Positions 13,168 through 14,975 of a stretch of 14,975 nt of DNA are shown here, piece by piece. Position numbers and translations under genes: made by a program. The notes under the pieces are model-generated. The model made no database searches and had not been told where the DNA came from. It saw only the letters and a list, made by a program, of their open reading frames with translations. The stretch is from Betaproteobacteria bacterium (lineage in GTDB: Bacteria; Pseudomonadota; Gammaproteobacteria; Burkholderiales; Burkholderiaceae_E), in the NCBI GenBank assembly GCA_009922405.1, contig RFVZ01000037.1, forward strand, positions 1-14,975, in the 5' to 3' direction. Position 1 is the stretch's first letter; the number at the start of each line of letters is the position of its first letter.

Positions 13168-13470
13168 TCAGAGCACGACCCGAACCATCGGGTGGGTACT
13201 CAGCGCACGATAAAGGGTATCGAGTTGCTCACGGCTAAGCGCCTGAATGGTCGCGGTCAGGCCCAGATAATTGCCGGCTCGGGATGGCCTCTGGACCAGA
13301 GTGGCCGGATCAAAGTCCGGACAATGCTCGCGGACGAGTGCTCCGATCGTGTCCGCGAAGCCGGGCTCCGCAGGGCCCATGATTTTGATCGGAAATTCAC
13401 ACGGAAAGGTCAGCAGATCTGGCGCGCCGATCGTCTGCGCGGGCCCGTGGGTTCGATCGCCCGGCTTCAT
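13168..13470 (-). CDS. DUF493 / YbeD-like protein
   Basis: This 100-residue protein belongs to the DUF493 (YbeD) family, small alpha/beta domains almost always found next to lipB and dac genes. The recognisable core is LLTFPCEFPIKIMG (19-32), followed by FADTIGALVREHCPDF, then SRAGNYLGLTATIQALSREQLDTLYRALSTHPMVRVVL to the C-terminus. The fold resembles small regulatory ACT-like domains, but no function is established. Its ATG overlaps the stop of the upstream transaminase gene by 4 bp (ATGA), and lipB starts 7 bp after it, so it is inside the operon. Confidence 0.92.
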   Translation of the reverse strand: MKPGDRTHGPAQTIGAPDLLTFPCEFPIKIMGPAEPGFADTIGALVREHCPDFDPATLVQRPSRAGNYLGLTATIQALSREQLDTLYRALSTHPMVRVVL

Positions 13471-14369
13471 GCCTGCGTTTTGGCTCGCTGATAGCCCGCA
13501 TGAAGGCGTTGACCGATTGGGCCCGGCTTACCCGACTGTTCGCCGTGACCGACCGGGCGGCCGTCGAGTTGGGTGATCGGCAGGATTTCCTTGGTCGCCG
13601 AACTCATCAGGAGTTCGTCCGCCGATTCCACCTCGCTGCGCAGGATGGGCCGCACCATAAACGGAATGCCGTCGGCCGCACACAATTCGCTGATCAAACC
13701 GTAGCGGATCCCCTCAAGAATCCGATGATCCCGCGGGGGTGCCAGAACGGCGCCGTCGCGCACGACCCAGAGGTTGCTGGAGCTGCCTTCCGTGAGCATT
13801 CCGTCGCGGTACATCACGCATTCGACCGCGCCAGCATCCACCGCCGCCTGCCGCGCCAGGACGTTGCCGAGCAGCGCGATACTCTTGATGTCGCAATGCA
13901 ACCAGCGCTCGTCAGGCAGCGAGACCGCATGAGCTCCGCGGCGCCGCAGGTCTTCACTCGGAAGTGTCAGCGGGCTGGTCATCGCGAAGACCGTCGGCTG
14001 AACGGCCGGGTCTGGAAAGGCGTGATCCCGCTTTGCTACGCCGCGCGTGACCTGCAGGTAAACGAACTGATCCGACCAGGGGTGCTGGGTCACCAAGGCT
14101 TCAACCAGGCTAGCCCATTGATCGTTATCCATTGGATCCGTGATCCGGAGTTTGGCGAGCGATCGACGCAAGCGAGCCCGATGTTCAGGCCACCGAAATG
14201 GCGCCCGCGCGTAGACCGGAACGACCTCGTACACGCCATCGCCAAAAATGAATCCGCGGTCGAGCACCGGGACGGTCGCGGTCGCAAGCGGCACGAATCC
14301 GCCATTGAGCCAGCAAACCTGGTCATCAGCAGCCGTTGGGTTGAGGATGGTCGTCGGTGCAGGCAACAT
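13467..14369 (-). CDS. D-amino-acid transaminase (class IV, PLP)
   Basis: This is a fold-type IV PLP aminotransferase, most likely D-alanine transaminase, interconverting D-alanine and D-glutamate with their keto acids for peptidoglycan precursors. The N-terminal VPVLDRGFIFGDGVYEVVPVY (33-53) is typical of the D-amino-acid branch. The Schiff-base lysine is K162 in HCDIKSIALLGNVLARQ, and E194 in MLTEGSSSNLW contacts the pyridine nitrogen. Their 32-residue spacing matches the Bacillus enzyme as recalled. It has 300 residues. ATG 14369 has no Shine-Dalgarno and sits about 10 bp from a 9-bp repeat array. Branched-chain transaminase or ADC lyase are the alternatives within class IV, less likely because of the DRGFIFGDGVYEV wording and the neighbouring carboxypeptidase gene. 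Confidence 0.9.
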   Translation of the reverse strand: MLPAPTTILNPTAADDQVCWLNGGFVPLATATVPVLDRGFIFGDGVYEVVPVYARAPFRWPEHRARLRRSLAKLRITDPMDNDQWASLVEALVTQHPWSDQFVYLQVTRGVAKRDHAFPDPAVQPTVFAMTSPLTLPSEDLRRRGAHAVSLPDERWLHCDIKSIALLGNVLARQAAVDAGAVECVMYRDGMLTEGSSSNLWVVRDGAVLAPPRDHRILEGIRYGLISELCAADGIPFMVRPILRSEVESADELLMSSATKEILPITQLDGRPVGHGEQSGKPGPIGQRLHAGYQRAKTQA

Positions 14370-14379
14370 GGTTTGAGGC

Positions 14380-14424
14380 TCAGGGAATTCAGGGAATTCA
14401 GGGAGTTAAGGGATTTCAGTGAGA
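14380..14424 (-). repeat. 9-bp tandem repeat, five decaying units
   Basis: On the plus strand the units are TCAGGGAAT (14380-14388), TCAGGGAAT (14389-14397), TCAGGGAGT (14398-14406), TAAGGGATT (14407-14415) and TCAGTGAGA (14416-14424). Two are perfect and the rest diverge progressively. The array fills half of the 87 bp between the dac stop and the transaminase start, in the 5' leader of the latter. Confidence 0.93.
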
Positions 14425-14456
14425 CGGTCGCAGGGGACTGGTGCTGCCAGATCGAT

Positions 14457-14975
14457 CTAGCGACTGCGCCACCACAAGCGGACCGAGTCCCATTGGCGGC
14501 CGACAAAGCCCGCGCCATCGACCGCGCCGAGTGCCACCATCGGTTGTTCGGCCAGAACTTGGTCACCTAATTTGACCCGCACGGTGCCGATTCGCTGACC
14601 GCGGGCGATTGGGGCGAGCAGCGGTTGCAGGCGTTCGATCTCGGCCCGGACCTGATCGGCCTGGCCCTTGGGCACGCTGACGGTAATTTCGCGCTCGAAC
14701 CCGCCCGTCACGCTGGAACTGCTTCCTTTCCAGACCTCATACGTGCCGGCGGCTTTGCCTGATGTGAAAAGCCGAACCGCGTCAAAACTTTGAAACCCCC
14801 AGTTCAGCAACTTCTGGCTCTCAACGATGCGGGCCGATTCACTGGGCGCTCCGATGACGACGGTCAGAAGCCTGCGCGAAAACCCACCGGGCTGCTGCTC
14901 CCGTTTGGCCGAGGCAATCAGGCACCAGCCAGCGGCATCGGTGTGCCCCGTTTTCAGTCCGTCAACGGTCGGGTC
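14457..14975 (-). CDS. dacA: D-alanyl-D-alanine carboxypeptidase (PBP5/6 type), C-terminal part
   Basis: This is a low-molecular-mass penicillin-binding protein of peptidase family S11, which removes the terminal D-alanine from peptidoglycan stem peptides in the periplasm. The window edge cuts the gene; 172 residues are visible from the edge to TAG at 14457-14459. The third active-site motif KTG lies in DGLKTGHTDAAG, close to the edge; SxxK and SxN are outside. After it come the end of the catalytic domain and the beta-rich PBP5 C-terminal domain (FEREITVSVPKGQ to LGAVDGAGF). The protein ends in a short aromatic, basic stretch (WDSVRLWWRSR) consistent with an amphipathic membrane anchor. The symbol rests on locus order (dacA-ybeD-lipB-lipA in E. 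coli); dacC is equally possible. It heads the operon seen here. Confidence 0.93.
   Translation of the reverse strand, partial: DPTVDGLKTGHTDAAGWCLIASAKREQQPGGFSRRLLTVVIGAPSESARIVESQKLLNWGFQSFDAVRLFTSGKAAGTYEVWKGSSSSVTGGFEREITVSVPKGQADQVRAEIERLQPLLAPIARGQRIGTVRVKLGDQVLAEQPMVALGAVDGAGFVGRQWDSVRLWWRSR

Noticed and set aside
13500..14570. A 356-codon plus-strand frame across the transaminase gene and the end of dac.
   Set aside because: It lies opposite two genes with clear motifs, crosses the repeat array and has no known domain.
1..14975. A search for defence systems, toxin-antitoxin pairs, mobile elements, CRISPR or a biosynthetic cluster.
   Set aside because: Every frame with coding character matches a conserved chromosomal family; no unexplained multi-gene cassette remains.

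Overview
The window is GC-rich, gene-dense chromosomal DNA from a proteobacterium, most likely a betaproteobacterium of the Burkholderiales type. That placement is an inference from gene order and protein style: rep / cytochrome c5 / tRNA-Arg / host-attachment-like protein / metC / argS / SPOR protein / dsbA, the rsmI | yraN-gmhA-dolP block, and dac / D-amino-acid transaminase / ybeD-like / lipB / lipA. There is no phage, transposon, CRISPR array or toxin-antitoxin pair, and no non-coding stretch over 300 bases.

Layout. (1) Positions 1-1814: the 3' part of the Rep helicase gene (+) converging on a membrane-anchored cytochrome c5-type gene (-). (2) 1815-2830: a promoter region, tRNA-Arg(CCG) (+), and a host-attachment/baeRF-like gene (-) whose start codon lies in a 12-bp tandem repeat. 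(3) 2831-8050: a run of + strand genes: cystathionine beta-lyase, arginyl-tRNA synthetase, an FtsN-like SPOR protein, a DsbA-type oxidoreductase and a short RlpA lipoprotein. (4) 8076-10800: rsmI (-) diverging from yraN, a SIS-domain isomerase (gmhA/diaA) and a two-BON lipoprotein (dolP). This is the betaproteobacterial form of the E. coli yraL-yraN-diaA-dolP cluster without lpoA. (5) 10850-11395: a TlpA-like thioredoxin (+). (6) 11444-14975: a - strand operon reading dac (cut by the window end), D-amino-acid transaminase, DUF493/YbeD-like, lipB, lipA, with 4-bp and 8-bp overlaps at two of the junctions.

Shared themes. Envelope biology dominates: SPOR, RlpA and a PBP5-type carboxypeptidase act on peptidoglycan; DsbA and the TlpA-like protein are extracytoplasmic thiol oxidoreductases; DolP is an outer-membrane lipoprotein; GmhA would feed LPS heptose synthesis. 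LipB and LipA together make protein-bound lipoate.

I found no convincing undescribed multi-gene system. The most unusual direct observations are short tandem repeats at gene boundaries (12 bp x3 at a start codon, 13 bp x3, 9 bp x5, and a 13/14 bp doublet); -10-like hexamers placed so close to the argS and gmhA start codons that leaderless or near-leaderless mRNAs are possible; and a DsbA with a Tat-like signal and an extra cysteine beside its cis-proline.
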